Positions 35,431 to 49,076 of a stretch of DNA of 64,000 bases are shown here, piece after piece. The notes beneath the pieces are model-generated. The model saw only the letters and a program-made list of their open reading frames with translations, was not told the origin of the DNA and did no database searches. The first letter of the stretch is position 1; the number at the start of each line of letters is the position of its first letter. A program made the translations under genes and the position numbers. Source of the stretch: Brachypodius melanocephalos (taxonomy: Eukaryota; Chordata; Aves; Passeriformes; Pycnonotidae); assembly GCA_013398615.1 (NCBI GenBank), contig VZSR01000680.1:2199893-2263892 (forward strand), in the 5' to 3' direction.

Positions 35431-37593
35431 TGTGGCTTAAGTGGCTCATGCCTGTTGACTCCTAAACATGAATCAGAAACCTTGCCAAAATTTGGGAGTG
35501 TCTGAATGCAATATATAATAGCATAATACCTTACACATTATACCGTAAAATACCTTTAATAGTACCATTGCAAAATATACTTTACTTTCTCATGGTCTCA
35601 TGCAGATTGCAAAGACCAGCCAGGTGTGGAACACTTTGAAGCCGTGCTGCATTCCTCACATCCATGAGGCAGGCTCAGTAAAACTCTGGACTGGGTTAAC
35701 TGTTCCAAGGTAGCAGCAGTTAACAACCTCTGTCCTAATCTCTTGTTACAGACTTATACGGGGAGATAACTCCCAGTTCACTTCACCTGACTGATTCATG
35801 TTGGCATGGAAGATCCATAATGTTCTAATGAAACAGGAACTACGAAAAAGTGGCACACTGACTTCTCTGCTCAGAAGAAACAGCACAGAGAAGCTCTCCA
35901 TTCAAATAATGCACTAAATTACCCACTCGACCAAAGTATTGAGAACAAGATGCCAATATTGATAGCTCCCACTCTTCCCTTAGAGAAAAACTTCTTTTTA
36001 ACGCCTACAATAGTTAATCAACTATTTAAAAAGTGCCTCTAGAAATATTAAACTGTTAGGATTTGCATGTTAGGAGGGTGTTGTGAGTTGTTTGTGGAGG
36101 GAAGTTGGTGAAAGCCTTTGCAAAGATTACCAGTGCCTTCTCTCTATAGAAGAAGAACAGGAAATCTAGTTGTATCTATCCTGAGTGTAAAGCCTGCCAA
36201 GAGCAGGAACAGTCATTTTGGGATAGGGACTTCCCCATGACAGAACATACCTTCTGCTTTATGGCTTTATAGCCGTGGTGTAGAAAGATGCAAAGAGGTG
36301 TAAAGATTTTATCAACGGAGGTTTGAAATAACCTGTGGGACTGCCTATCATTTTATCATTTGTGGGTAATACAGAAAGCCTGTTCTCCTGCCAGGAATAC
36401 TTGTATGGCACCATGCAATGTCTTTTCTTCCCTCTGCCTCATTTCTAGAAAAGTGGTGTTTAATGCTATACTGAAACTCAGCTGGATAACCTGAGATGGT
36501 GAATCTCTGATGAGAATGGTTGAGTTTCTTCCAAATACAGCAATCTGTGAAAAATCTGATCAAGCCAAAAGTTCCTCACTTTCCCAGGGAAACAATCTCT
36601 TCTTTCAAAACCAGAAAATATAACCCTCCCTCCTTCTCATCCTCACCTTCTGTGTGTAAGGGCACAGGACTCCATGAGAAGTATAGTTGGGGAAAGGAAG
36701 GAGCTGTGTGGAGGGTATGTCCATGTGCATATGCCAGCAAGCTTTCAAATTCTAGTGAGGATGAGGCTTGTTTTCCTTTAAATATGCATAGAGGGTGGAG
36801 TGGAATTGAGTTAGATTAGGTAGAAAGCAGTGTACATCCTACCAGGCCTGAGGCACCTGAGATAGAACTCAGAATTTTATAGAAATTTTAATTTAATTCC
36901 TTTTTTTAATTTTTCATTTTGCTTCTAAATAAAGTGAGTTAATCCAATCCATGTCTGTCTCAGACAGTAAACTGCTTTCTGCTCTATTAGTATGGATTAA
37001 ATACAAACTAACGCCATTAAATACATCAGAGTGGAGCAGAGGAGAAAAATTAACTGTAATTTTTAGGGAGTTTTCTCAGTCTTCCTGACTTGCATAAGTT
37101 TTACTGTCTTCTATACATGTACATTTGCAATTGTACCACAAAATACTGATAGGACATAGCTCAGCAGCTGTGGGTTTGAAAATGGGCAAAGCAGTTTTAG
37201 GTTTAGTGGCTTTTTGTAATACCCGTCAGGTTTGCAGTAAGTCAGGGTTACACTGCTTCCCTGTGCTGAAGTCATGATCCAGAAGGCAAACCAGGCTTTT
37301 CTGGCAGGCTTTTCCAACTTCTGGAACAGGAAGGGTATTGCTTGATTTTGTTCTTTGGATTGTGCACAGGAGCACAGCGTAGGACCCAGAGGATGACTTC
37401 CCAAAGGCTTTCCAGTGGCTGCACAGGATTCCTGTGCTTATTTCAAACCCACAGCAAGGATATTGTAAAGATGTAGCACATGCAGTATTGATACAGATTA
37501 CTTTCTTATCTTTGAGCAGAAGGTACTTCAAGTATGTGCAAAACCTCTTGTCATTGTATTTAGAAAGCTAGAGCCGAGTAGTATAGTAGTAAC

Positions 37594-37623
37594 ATATAAA
37601 TATAAATACAAGCATATTTATAT
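37594..37623. repeat. AT inverted repeat, 10-bp arms
   Basis: ATATAAATAT and ATATTTATAT are reverse complements with a 10-base loop. AT-rich, so low information. Confidence 0.55.
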
Positions 37624-40600
37624 CACATATAAATGACATGGTTTATAAATATCACTTGCAGCCACGCTGGATCCAAGAGGATCAGAGTGCTCCACATTCT
37701 CCAGCGTGTGAGGTTTCTAGGTAGAAAGCTGTGGCCTACCACCACTCCTTGGGGCCCCTCTGAGAAGGAAAACAGTCCACTGTTGTGTAGTAGTCTGTAG
37801 CCACAACCATGCAGGACCTTGTGGTTACCTGAGGCCAAGCACAGCATTTTAAGTAGTAACTTCCCCTGCAGTGATTTGTTTAATAGTTTTCTGTTGTGCT
37901 GGTGAATATTCTTGGTAAAATCTACATTTAAAGAGAAATTAAAGTCGAGAAGAGTTATCAGTGACTCCAGGCTACAAACATTACAGAGTTATTTTAAGTA
38001 CCCCGGTGAATGGTGAACGGCATTTGCAACACTGAAGGATTTTAGAATTGTGGGCAAACTCCTCAGAAATCTGAACAAAACAAAAGACAGATAAAGGTCA
38101 TAGAGAGTCTTCTGTCTGATGTTGTTCTTTATGTCTTCCTCTGCACACAAGTTTCACAGGGTACATGCTCACAACTTTGTCTTGTCACTTTTCTTGTCAT
38201 ACCTATCAGTGTTCTTCCTCTATAGCATGAATTATTGTTCCATTTGTTGGCCATATCCTCTTCTCTTTTATTCTTCTTCAGTGTTAGGTGATGATATGTT
38301 TGAAGAATTGGTTTTCTCATTAAAGAACTCAAGGTTGTTTTGTCTTGTTGGCTATTTTTCTCTTAACTGGCTTTTTTTTCAAGAAGCTCCTTCACATTTT
38401 CTTCCCGTGAAGTGCTTTTTTCAGGAGGTTTTCCACTGTCATCTGTGGCAACAGCCCTGCAGTTTGCCTTTGCTTACAGTGAAATCCTTGAAGTGATAAA
38501 TTCCTGAAAATTTATGTATTAACAGTGACTCTAAAGCATTTTGCATGTAGATTGAGGTGACACAGGGAGGGACAAGTGCTTCTGTTTGTTTATGATCAGT
38601 CTGCATCCCATTTCTGTTGTGATTAGGGAACTTTAGTTCTTAGAACAATAACTTAATTGAAGGTAATTTCTTGATATCCTGGAAGTCCATGCAATTTTGA
38701 TACGCAATTGCATATCCTGCAGTCTATGCAACTTGAGTAAAGCTAGTATATAAGATTACGATGAGTTTTAACTCTGTGATAAGTCCAATGAGCCTGTTTT
38801 TTTCAGCCAGGGATCTTAGGAATAAAAGTGTTGGATTTCTTCAAGGACCAATTTTACATTTAATTTTGTTTGTAACCAAATTAATTTATGTCTGAGAGGG
38901 AAAAAATGACTAGCCTGGAGATATGCATATGACCTTCCAGTTCTAAGAGAGAAATTTCTTTTGGCCACAGTCAGTATTTTTAAATTCCTGAACTGTAAAA
39001 AAAAACAAAACAAACCTTTAGAAGAAGAAGGAAAAAACCCAAACCCTTTAAAAGGAAATAAAGCATGTAGAAATAATAACAGCCATACCTTATAACATTG
39101 ACTCTTCCTGCTCTGACTGGACATGAGTGCCCAATACGTACGTTATTCCTGAGAGATGCTTCTTACCCTGTTTGCCAAAAATCCCCATAATGTGAATTCA
39201 CAGGCTAATTAAGTAATCTGCAAATCTTCCTTTGTGCTTATCAAGCTTCCACAAGGCCAAGCCATGTGGAACATTCCCTTCACATAAATGAATCCCACTA
39301 ACCCCACGTGAGTGACACCTCATTAGCCCCCATCTTCAAATGGATATGCAGCAGTAAAAATGCCTCCTCAGTCTCCTCTGCATAGGATGAAGATGTCCAA
39401 ATCTTCTCTTCCTCAGCCGTGTTTTGTCAGGAGCTCATCATTCCTTCCTCTTCCAGGATTCTCTGCTCAGCTCCATCCATCCCGTGAGCATGACCAGGCT
39501 TGGCATTTTGTCTGGACTTCTCCAGCCTGGACAAAGGAACCATCCTGCTTTGCTGAGGACAAAGCCAGCTCAAGTTAACTTGGTGCTTTAAGAAACAGAG
39601 CAGCAGCTCTCAGTGTGGTTACTTAATTGCATCCATGTTCTCTGTGATGAATAACACTTCCCACTTAGAGAGCAAAATTAGTAGACAAATGCCCTTCTTC
39701 CTCCCAAGCTGGGGGCAGGGGAGCACGTATTAAGATGTTATATCTGTAGAAACAGATGTGTTATTTAAATGCTGCAAGCTAAACACGGAATAATTAAGGT
39801 TAACATGCTGCCATTTGAGTTCTTAAAACCACATATGAGAACAATGTCTTAGACAGAAGGATCTGATTTAAGTTCAATTGTTACTTGCTAAACTTCCCCG
39901 ACTGAATGGAAAATAATTTGGTTGGTTGTTCTTTGAGGCGGCAGGTTTAAATATCAATCTCTTCTATGCCATTTGGGTCTTGCTTTCAGTGCAGTTCAAT
40001 CAAAATACAGATTCTTGACTGTCTGAATACTGAAGACTACTAGAATTGTGTTTAAACCATTTGAAACCTTGGCACTGTGTATTAACTGCCTCTTCTAGAA
40101 GAATCTCATCCAACTGCAGGTCTTAATCCTAAGTTTTCTTCCTCTAAGTTACAGTTTTTCAGTGTCCACAGTGGCTCTATAAAGTGAACTCTTTGTGAAT
40201 GCAGTGCACCTGTAAATGCTAGAGCTAGAGTTTCTTACTAGTGTGTAAGAAGTGTAGTGTAAAAAAACTAGTGTAATCTTATTAGGTGTATATTCCTTTC
40301 TCTTCTTGTCTCATGTGTTGTGCCAGGGGCCAGAGCACTTTTCTGATGGAACAATCATGCCTTTGCCTTGGTATCACACTGGTACTCTTGAACCCTGCTT
40401 TCTGCCAGGAATCTCTTTGGGGATATCCTTTCTCTTAAGGGATAGTAGTTACTCAGTCTTTCAGGGTAAGAGCCAAAGCTGAAACACCTGCCAAATGAGC
40501 CAGTCAACTGAAATGCTTCTCTTCCTTTGTACTGCCCAAGAAGACGAGGAAAAAGAAAGTGGAAATGAGAAACAGAAGATTGGCAGTAGGCTTCATTAGC

Positions 40601-41740
40601 TCATAAGGATTGTTTTTACCCTTAGAACTGCTCGTGGGTGAAGAGCTGAAGCTGTTCTCTTTTAACTGATACTGGCTTTGGCAGTGGGAATGGTCAAGGA
40701 GAAAGAGAATGAGGACAGAGAATTAGGGGGATTTAAGACTGGAGAAGAGCATGATAGTAGTATGTAAAATGGCCATCATATCTGAAGAATCCTGGTACAT
40801 TTTTCATAATAAGTTTGAATGTGTATTATCTAATTAAACATTCCTCAAAGGTTTTGTCTGAACTAATTTACCCATGTTTGTCACCCCGCCCCCAAATTAA
40901 AACAGTGAAACCAAATAGCTAATCCAAAGCCTTCTGCAACTGAAGTCCTTAAAAACATCCCACGTATAGTTTTTTTTCTTCAAGAAAAAATACAACAAAG
41001 AAATATTTTGCTTGAGTCACTTTATGTCAGTAATCTCATGTGAAAACAAAAGCTGCTATTACTGTGAGGTCACTGTGAAAGAGAGGTTATGACTGCAGTA
41101 AATGAGACCTCAGCATTACATGGTGGCTGCTGGGTAGACAGAAGGCCTCTTTACATGGCAAGCAGAGGATGGGAGAAGATGAAGGATATTCAGGGATTCC
41201 AGTGGCAAAATATATCACCAGAGCATTAAACAGCTAAACTGTCTGACTCTGGAACAATTACAGTGGTTCAATAAGTTTGGGAGCTTTGGGGTTTGCTTTG
41301 TAGGAAGCAGAAGTCAGTAGAGGACAAACAGACTTGAATCAAGAGGAAGAGATTGAAGAAGGTTTTGTCTGTGTTCCTGAAAATAGTTTGGGGGGGGAGG
41401 GTTCTTCATTGATGACTAATACCAAAATTATCTGCTTACAAATCTGAGAATAAAAAGTATACCAGCATCAGAAGAAAAATAAACACCATGTGTATCTGTT
41501 ATGTCAGGGTTTTTATTTGGGCGTAATATTTCACTTTGGTGGGCTTGCCCCTTGTACTGTTAGACAAGGAGCAAGGGATAGCAGGAAGCTGAATGAGATT
41601 TGAACAGATACAGTCTGGGAAAAAAAATCAAAGAATTTAGGCTCTTAAATCTTGACTTTAGCTTACTCTGTGTGACAACTTGTCAGGGTACCAATGCTAG
41701 TTTTCAAGAGTGCAGAGTGAAGTCTAACACGTTGATTAAA

Positions 41741-41758
41741 TGTGTGTGTGTATGTGTG
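41741..41758 (+). repeat. (TG)n microsatellite, interrupted
   Basis: Five TG units, a TA, then further TG units. Simple repeat. Confidence 0.8.
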
Positions 41759-43328
41759 GATAGAGATAGTGCTAAAGACAATCTTGAGGCTGATACCTTG
41801 CAGCTGTGTTAATCACCAAAGAGTGGGAACAGCCGTGCCCTCAAGGCTGAGGGTGTGATAAAGAGTGAGTTGGAGTCAGCTGAGGTTTACTGGCTGTGCT
41901 GTGAGGACAAAGGGACAGGTGGCCGTGCAAGGGACAGGGAGCAGCGAGCCGGGACTGCAGAAGGAAGAGAGAAAGAGCCAGAGCTGTGTGGAGCTGCACA
42001 TGGGATTGGTACATAGAAAAGGTATGAAAGACTTTTTGCATAACAAAGTCCTGATACTTGAAGCTCCCTGAAGTTTTTACTGAAGCACTCTGAGTGCAGT
42101 GGCCGTCTCGACTATGACGTGTATGTACCAGGATAATAAAAGCCACAAGACAATAAAACGTTTCTGCACAAAGATTTAATTTTCTCCCCTTTTTGAATAT
42201 TAAACTTGGTAGTTAAATGAGCCTTGTAGCTACATTATTGACTTGTGCTTCTTTCACACCTTGGCTTTTCTTCCAGAGGCACTACTGCAGTCATCTGGAT
42301 CCATAAAGATATGGGCTAATAGTCACAGTTTGAAGTTTGCTTCCAGAGCAGTGGCATTTCTGTTAAAATGTATTTGCTCTGTTGTCCTATACTCTGTTCC
42401 ATGAGAAGGATTTCTCCTTCCCAGAAACTAGTGGAAATTTCAAGGCTCTTTCTTTCATTTCCATTCTTATTCTTCAGCAGGAACTTATGTGAGAATCAAA
42501 TCCTTTGTACTAGGAATAAGAAAGCATTGCATTGCTGTTAGCTGATAATTGTTGTGGCCTTCCAAACAACTTCTAATTCGTTGAATCATTCCAGCTTCAA
42601 TTTTTTGCAGTAATTGTTGCACTGACATCAAAGGTCAAGCCTCATGTGGTGGTGTGAAACACTGGTCTCTTGGTTTCTGACCGCTTTTGCTTTGGTCTAA
42701 AAAGGATTCTAGGACCTTGTCCACAAAAGAGTGTTTGTCAAAATTGCTATTCCAGTGTAATTATATGACAAAACAAATAGGTTAATGCTGTGGGTGTTTG
42801 GTCCTCCCTTAATGGGTTTTGGGTTTTTTCAATATAGCTTAGTTCATTTACTTGATATAAGCTAAACACAACAAACATAATTTTAAGCCCAGCAAAACTG
42901 TTTGGGCAGGCATTTGCAGAAATTTTGCTATCATTGTTCCAAGAGTACCTTAAGTGATTGGTAGAACTGGGAGCATAGACAAGCCTGCTTTCATCCTAGT
43001 TCCCAGGAACAGAAAGGCAGATTATTCACTGATATCAACAGGAGTTTTGGGTTGGGTTTTACATGGTAATTTACTGTGAGCACGTGGGCATCCCATCTTC
43101 CTTCTGCTCCTGCCACTTAAATCTAATACTGAAGTACATGGATTGAAAAAAAAAAATCAAAACTAATTGTTTAAAGCTCTCTGATTTTTTCCATATGCTA
43201 GTACTCATTTTCTCCGAGCTATTATTTGGATTGTAATGTAGCAGTGAAAAATGTCCACTGACAAAGGAGTGAAGAGTGAGGACACACTCTCTCCAACATT
43301 TAAGAGTTATATCTGATGTCTGTGTTAC

Positions 43329-43465
43329 CTTGTCTGTTTTCCTGTGCTTCCTGTAAATATCTGCTATAATCACAGCCTTGAACTGCCATGAAATTTCTTA
43401 TTGAAGAAATCACACCATTCTTAGGTGAACCCCTTGCATCTTCTGTCCCCTTCAATAGCAGGAAC
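43329..43465 (-). other. Candidate internal exon, unidentified
   Basis: On the minus strand a pyrimidine-containing acceptor (ending TTCCAACAG) is followed by an open stretch of 137 bases and a GTAACA donor. The encoded peptide is about 45 residues, mixed in composition, and ends in a Gln/Glu/Arg-rich segment (YLQEAQENRQ). I do not recognise the protein. Splice consensus plus an open frame occurs often by chance, so this is a hypothesis only. Confidence 0.15.
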
Positions 43466-45210
43466 CTGTTGGAATTAGAGACTGTGAAAATTACAGAAGT
43501 TCTTGTATCATGTAATGTAATTGAATAATTTAATGAGAGCCCATCAAATAGCTTCATTTTGGGCCAAACGATAGTGATCATTTAACCACATTCGATCATT
43601 TGGCTTTTGGTAAGCCACCAATGGGAAATGGGTCAGGAGAACTGTCAGCATTCTTTAAAGTGTTCAGCTAAGTGAACAGACAAACTGGAAAAGAGAATAT
43701 CTATTTTTTTATGTTGTTTGCCTGAATGTAATGTGTATGTATGTGCATTTGGTTTATGCTTCCCTTTGCATCTCATGCAATGATGCTTTTATAATTCATT
43801 ACCAGTAAACCAAAGGAATTAGTTGTTTGAATAAAGGGGAAAAGGCATGAGACATGTCTGGTGGGAGAAAAGGGAAGGCTGGGACCCTGTAATGTGCATG
43901 CAAGGTTTCCTTCTAGAAGTCACTACTTTTTCCCTCTCCTTTTTAACATTTGGGGGAGGAGGGTCAAAATAACTTTTTATTTAAGAGCTTTAGTGGATGG
44001 ATTGTATACATCCTGTTCCTTCTGCAAAAAACCATCTGGATTGCAAAAACCCTCACAAGAATCAATCTGATTCAGTCCATTTGTTGGTGGTGTCAAAGCA
44101 GCTGAGCAGATATGGAGATTATGTAAACCCATATAAATGACTCTGGGGTACTGAGCAATAAGTTCCATACTTCCAGGTGGGTTGAGAGATGCTTCCCAAG
44201 GGTAAGGTTTAATAGATGTAAAGCAAAATAGATGAATAGAATGGCAGATCTAGCATTACTCACATTTTAAATTGTTTAAGAGTAGTACTGAGATTGCAGT
44301 TCTGCTCATTAAATTCAGTACTAAATTATTTTAGGATTCGTGGGGGGTTGTGTTTGTTTTGTTTTTTGTTTGTTTTGTTTTGGCATCTTTGAGTTTGGTT
44401 GGTTGGCTGATTGGTTGAGGTTTTTTTAGGTTCGTTGGGGTGTCTTTTGCTGGTTTTTTTTTTTCTTTTTGAAAGAAAGGGAGTTTATATCCCTTTCAAA
44501 GGGCCAAAAGGAAAAAAAAATCTCAACTATGGGTATTTTATTTTCCATGGGCAAAATTTCACTGTATTCCAAAGAGAACAGCAAGAACCATGGCAAACCA
44601 TCTCTCTCCCCACTGGGTTTGGGAGTCTTGTGACTCCATAACTGCTGAAGGCAGTAATAACCTGTGATTCCAGGACTCTGCTCCCAGGTCGTGGCACTAA
44701 ATTGTAACCCACAACCTTCTGCCACAGTCTGTCATGGATTATTTTCTTTCCTGGGTGAGATTTCTGGCCAGATTATTCATTGGCTTTAGAATTTTCCACT
44801 CTAAAATCAGTATGGATGTGAAGCATTTTGCTTCAGTCATGGTCTTAAGGCAACTTTCATATCTCTTGGTAGCCTTAGAAATCTGCAATCAGAGTCAGCA
44901 GTCTGGTTATTCATTGCAGTCCCTGTACCACCCCGGTTTGTGACTATTTTTCCTTTTAGTGAAATACCAGCCCAAGAACTGAGGCTGTTCCTTTTTCTGA
45001 GACTCCAGCTGCTGTTCTGAAGAAAGGCAGGAGCTACAAGGCTGTCTCTCTAGCATGCAGGAAAGCAACAATTCTTTCCAAGGTGTTTTAACAGTGTACA
45101 GAATGGCACCATCCCACGGCATCCTGGGATATGCGTGTTTAATTCATTCCTTTCCCTGTGTCTGTCTGCTTTTCTTTCTCTGAAAGACTTACAGATTGCC
45201 TTCCTTACAG
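43466..45210. other. Non-coding stretch with T/G low-complexity
   Basis: Includes the GTTT/GGTT-rich tract at 44349-44420. Short frames on both strands around 44411-44725 arise mainly from T- and A-rich runs. No gene recognised. Confidence 0.4.
44349..44420 (+). repeat. (GTTTT)n and GGTT-rich low-complexity tract
   Basis: Irregular GTTT/GTTTT units to about 44382, then GGTT units. Low-complexity DNA without a strict period. Confidence 0.75.
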
Positions 45211-45361
45211 GTCACAGAAGGAATGTGAAAACCACTGCCTGTGCTTTCAGCACTGCGCTCACCAGAAGAATTCCCTGTCAGAATTCAGTTTGCTGCTTGT
45301 GGCTGACGTGCCCAGGAGGACACAGTTCAAGTGCTTTCACAGCCTTTCTGTTGAAATTCTG
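45211..45361 (+). other. Candidate internal exon, unidentified
   Basis: A pyrimidine-rich stretch ending CCTTACAG precedes 151 open bases that end at a strong CTG|GTAAGT donor. The predicted peptide, about 50 residues, is Cys/His-containing at the start (SQKECENHCLCFQHC) and continues SEFSLLLVADVPRRTQFKC. It enters with one base of a split codon and leaves in phase 0. I cannot assign a family. Good splice signals raise it slightly above background. Confidence 0.22.
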
Positions 45362-48300
45362 GTAAGTCATTAAACTTGGGAAGGTTTTTTCTTGTTTTAG
45401 AACAAGCAGGTGTGACTCAGCAGTGCTTTAGGATCCAAAGTGCTGAATACAAAGATACTTATTTTTCTGTAGTCACCTGTTCTTTGGTACTCAGCCATCA
45501 CATCTGAACAGACACAGGTAAATCCTTTACAGGGAGATGGCTAGGAGGCTCCTCTTTCCTGCTCCACTGACCTGGAGTATCCATTAGGCTTTTCTGGAAG
45601 GTGATAGATGTCCTAATTTCTCATCAACCACCCATTCAAATAACTTTTTTAATGCAGACAGGAGAACTTAAGTTTGCAGTATTAGGTGAGCTTGGGTTGT
45701 CTCAGTTTTTCGGAAGTGGCACAGGTGTGGCACAAACTTTCACCAAAGTTCTGTTTTGCTTCAATAACCTGTCTCAACCTTCACATCACTGTTGTGAAGA
45801 GAGATGGTGTTTGCCCTGTGCAAGGCACTTGTACATCCCCTGTGAGCCCTTCACCTTCTGAACAAGAAAAAGCAGCTCGGTTTCCACCTAAGGAAACTCG
45901 TGGGGTATTTTGAATTTTGTGCATCTCAGAACATTTACCTCAGGTAAAAACAGAGTAGCAGCCATGCCCAAGAAGTCCTTTTCTCTTGAAATTAGGTCTA
46001 CATGCACTTATTGTCCCCTGAATTGCTTTGAGATTCCCTAAAAAATACTTGGCTTTTCCTTTTCCACTTCCTCTCTGAGGCTTCACAGAGCCTGTAACCT
46101 CCATCGGGCCTTGACAGAGAGGACTGTGTGTGATTTTCTGAGGTGTCTGTTTGCATTCTGCTGGGTGGCTGAAACTGAGCTCACTCACTGCTGGTTCTCC
46201 AACATCAACCTCCTCTCTTCTGCTGAGGAGCCAGGCACCAACATCCAAATGCATCTGGAAATCAAAGCTTTTATTATCCTAGTGAACTAAGTGGGGCCAT
46301 GGTGCAGTTGACTCAGACAATGGATGTCCATCCCATGTCTTTAAATTTTAAGTGTGCACTCCAGCACAGTTTGAGTCCATCTCTCTACTAAACCATGCTT
46401 GAGAATATTTATCCTGCCAAAGTTCAAGCTTGTGGGCTTTAAGACCATCTGTCCTGTAGGTAGGAACTTACTGGAGCTCTTCTGCTCACTGTTTCACCAA
46501 GTTCAGATCTGAAGGGCACCTTTGTTCTCCTCAGCCAGCTGCCCCTGTTGGCACAGACCTGAGCCTATTTTCAGTGGATTCTAAAGCCAGTGGAAGGTGG
46601 TGTCAGGAAGGGGCTGTTCCTCCCACCACTTGTAACCCATGCCAGTCTAAGTGCTGTCTAGCTGCTAATTGCAACACTTACATTTCAGAAAAAAAAAATC
46701 AATACTGTTTCAATATTCGAATTTCGTGCTACTTATCTTTTGAGTAACAAAATACGGGGTTTAGAAGTTTAGAAAATGCTGCACCTTTGGTACATGCCTG
46801 GCAGGTGTCCTGATAGGGATAGTCCTGTCTGCAAGCAGCAGCATCACCTCTCCCTAATGAGGACTCCACAGCAGATGTGTTACCTCTCAAAACCAAGGCA
46901 CCTGCCTGTTCCCTGACACTTTTAAAACATTATGAAGTGTATAGAGGAGAAAATGAGTGGTGCTCATTTTCAACTTGCAGGACTGTTGCTTTACTAACCA
47001 GTGACTGCTCCCACACAGAGGTGTATGGACCATTATTTCTGTATATAGGTACGAGATTTGTAAAGGTTTAAACTCCTGGCTAACACAGTAATGCCTGCAG
47101 TGCCACTTCAGAGAGAGAGAGTGCTGCAAAAGTGAAGAAACAGTGATACCCTAGGGTTGTGGAAAGATGAGATCACTCAGGGATGTGATGAATGCTAATA
47201 TTATGTGAATGCTGATGACCACACCTTCCCGGGGCAGAATCATTTGCTCAGCTAAAGGGAAAGGTTTCTGAATACAGCTTCTAAAGCTGCAAGAATAATT
47301 TGTCCAGGGACATGTTCATTCTTGTTCCGCAGATTTTTTCAGTGCTCAACTTGAAGAGCAAGAGAACCAAAGAGAATCGGCATTTAGAAAAACAAAAACC
47401 AAAAGTACAGAAAAATTATAAATCTTAATGATCTTGTAGAGATGCAAGTAGCAATGGGTTTGTTAGAGCTGCAGTTAGGAATGCAATAAAGAAGCTACCA
47501 TACAAATGAATATAGGAATACGAACATTGGTGGGAAAAAAAAAAAGATGCATCATTTTGTTTTCCATTTTATATGGATATAATAATAAAAGACAAGCAGA
47601 AAATTCATGGGAGTAGTTCTAAGAATTAAGACTTTATTCAGTGGCTTGAACCCAACACTAAATGTAGCCAGAAGATGGAACAGGCAGGACTGAAATCTGG
47701 GTTGTGAGAGGAAAAGGAAAGAAACCCTTTTGCTGCCATGTGCAAAGGGACTGTGGTGCAGGAGCTGAGACACAGTGCCGTGATTTCCTACAGAGCACCT
47801 TGACCAAATGCAGGCCTGCATTTTAGCTGGTAAAACATGAATTTAAACCTGGAAATGCATGGAAAAGCCCTGTAAAGAAAGCAGGTTACTGAGATCCCTT
47901 ATATGCAGGGAGAAGGAAGAAGGTATCAAGTGTGGGATGGAAAGGGCAGTTTGGTGGGATCACTGGGAGAGAGGAACATGGATGCTGCTGAACTCAGAAC
48001 TGAGTTGTTCTTCACCATGGAGAGTTACAGGAGCATTCAGGTGATACAGGGGCCAGGCACTAAGTGATGTACTCTATCCATAACATGGAACTGAAGGAAG
48101 ACTGCAGGGAGAGCATGCAAAGCTGGAAACCATTAATATACAGATTAACAGAAATGGGGGCAGTGGGTGGGGTGCTGAGGTGTAAAGGAGGAAGAATGGA
48201 GCTAAGGATGTTGTTCAGTGACACCGTTACCAGAAGAGAGATTTCGATGCAGAAATACAGGCAGAACAATCTTTTTGGACATTTAAATAAAAAAACCTCA

Positions 48301-48806
48301 CAGATACTAAATTAGAAGTTTTTCAATTTAAAGAGCGGGTTTTTTATTTGTTTTACTCTATTTGAAATCAGCCTGCAATTGCAGTTACAGAAACCAGAGT
48401 AAGATATTTTTCATACAAATATTAGTTCATCAGATTTCCCTCATCTTTCAGGTGAAGTGAAAAAATTCTCTTTGCCTCTTTGACTCCAGTTAGTTTCATT
48501 TTTAAGGTAATTTCTGAGGCATAAGCAGTAAGGTTTTCTCCCAAATTAATACATTCCTTCTTTAATTCTTTAATTAAATTCCATTTAATATTTATTTAAA
48601 GAGTATAAGCAGTACTTTTCATGTATTAAATATAATTTATTGATTAGATTGAAGAAAAAGTACCAATGCAATGTGTTATTTGCCAGTTGCTGTCTCATTA
48701 AATATTCTGGCTTGTTTCATGGTAGCTCTTTGCTGCTGAACTTTTGAAAGATAACATGAAACATAACAGGAAGCAAGAGTTTGCCTTTTTTTTTTTCTTC
48801 CCTCAG
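45362..48806. other. Non-coding stretch
   Basis: No recognised gene. The frame at 45601-45861 begins after an AG but has no good donor. The AT-rich segment at 48540-48700 is dense in TTTAAT and ATTA words, like many vertebrate enhancers. Conservation is unknown. Confidence 0.4.
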
Positions 48807-49076
48807 AAGTGGAGTCTGTACTTCTGTTGCTCTAGTAAAGCAGTGTTTGTGTGGGGTTATTTATAATTTAACCAACACAAAAGTCTATCCAGCTCCTCAT
48901 CCACGTGTGGCCTACGTGACTCAAATAATTACTCAGTTAAATACCGTATTTAAAGATAAAAGAAAAATGAGTTGTGATTTTGCAATACCTCATCAAGTGG
49001 GCTGTGTTTTTAAAAACAAATCGTCTTTCATTGATTCCATGGTTATTTTACTCTGTTCAGTGCAGGAAATGAAAAG
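48807..49076 (+). other. Candidate symmetric internal exon, unidentified
   Basis: The acceptor is close to ideal (a long T/C tract ending CTTCCCTCAG). It is followed by exactly 270 open bases up to an AAAAG|GTAATC donor. The exon would enter and leave in the same phase. The peptide, about 89 residues, is mixed hydrophobic and polar (for example VKQCLCGVIYNLTN and FIDSMVILLC), reminiscent of a helical protein but with no domain I can name. No phase-compatible neighbour exon is obvious within a few kilobases: the open stretch at 49577-49800 does not join in frame. It is either an exon of an unrecognised gene with distant partners, or chance. Confidence 0.25.

Larger units (their letters stand above)
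35431..43328. other. Non-coding stretch
   Basis: No recognised gene. It holds an AT inverted repeat at 37594-37623, a TG repeat at 41741-41758 and a slightly GC-richer segment at 41820-42060 followed by two AATAAA-type hexamers near 42135-42157. The hexamers could end a non-coding transcript, but there is no supporting frame. The frame at 38119-38496 (125 codons) is Phe/Ser/Leu-rich from pyrimidine skew. Confidence 0.4.

Noticed and set aside
42130..42160. Two AATAAA-type hexamers as the end of a transcript
   Set aside because: No coding frame or exon-like structure leads up to them, and the hexamer is frequent in AT-rich DNA.
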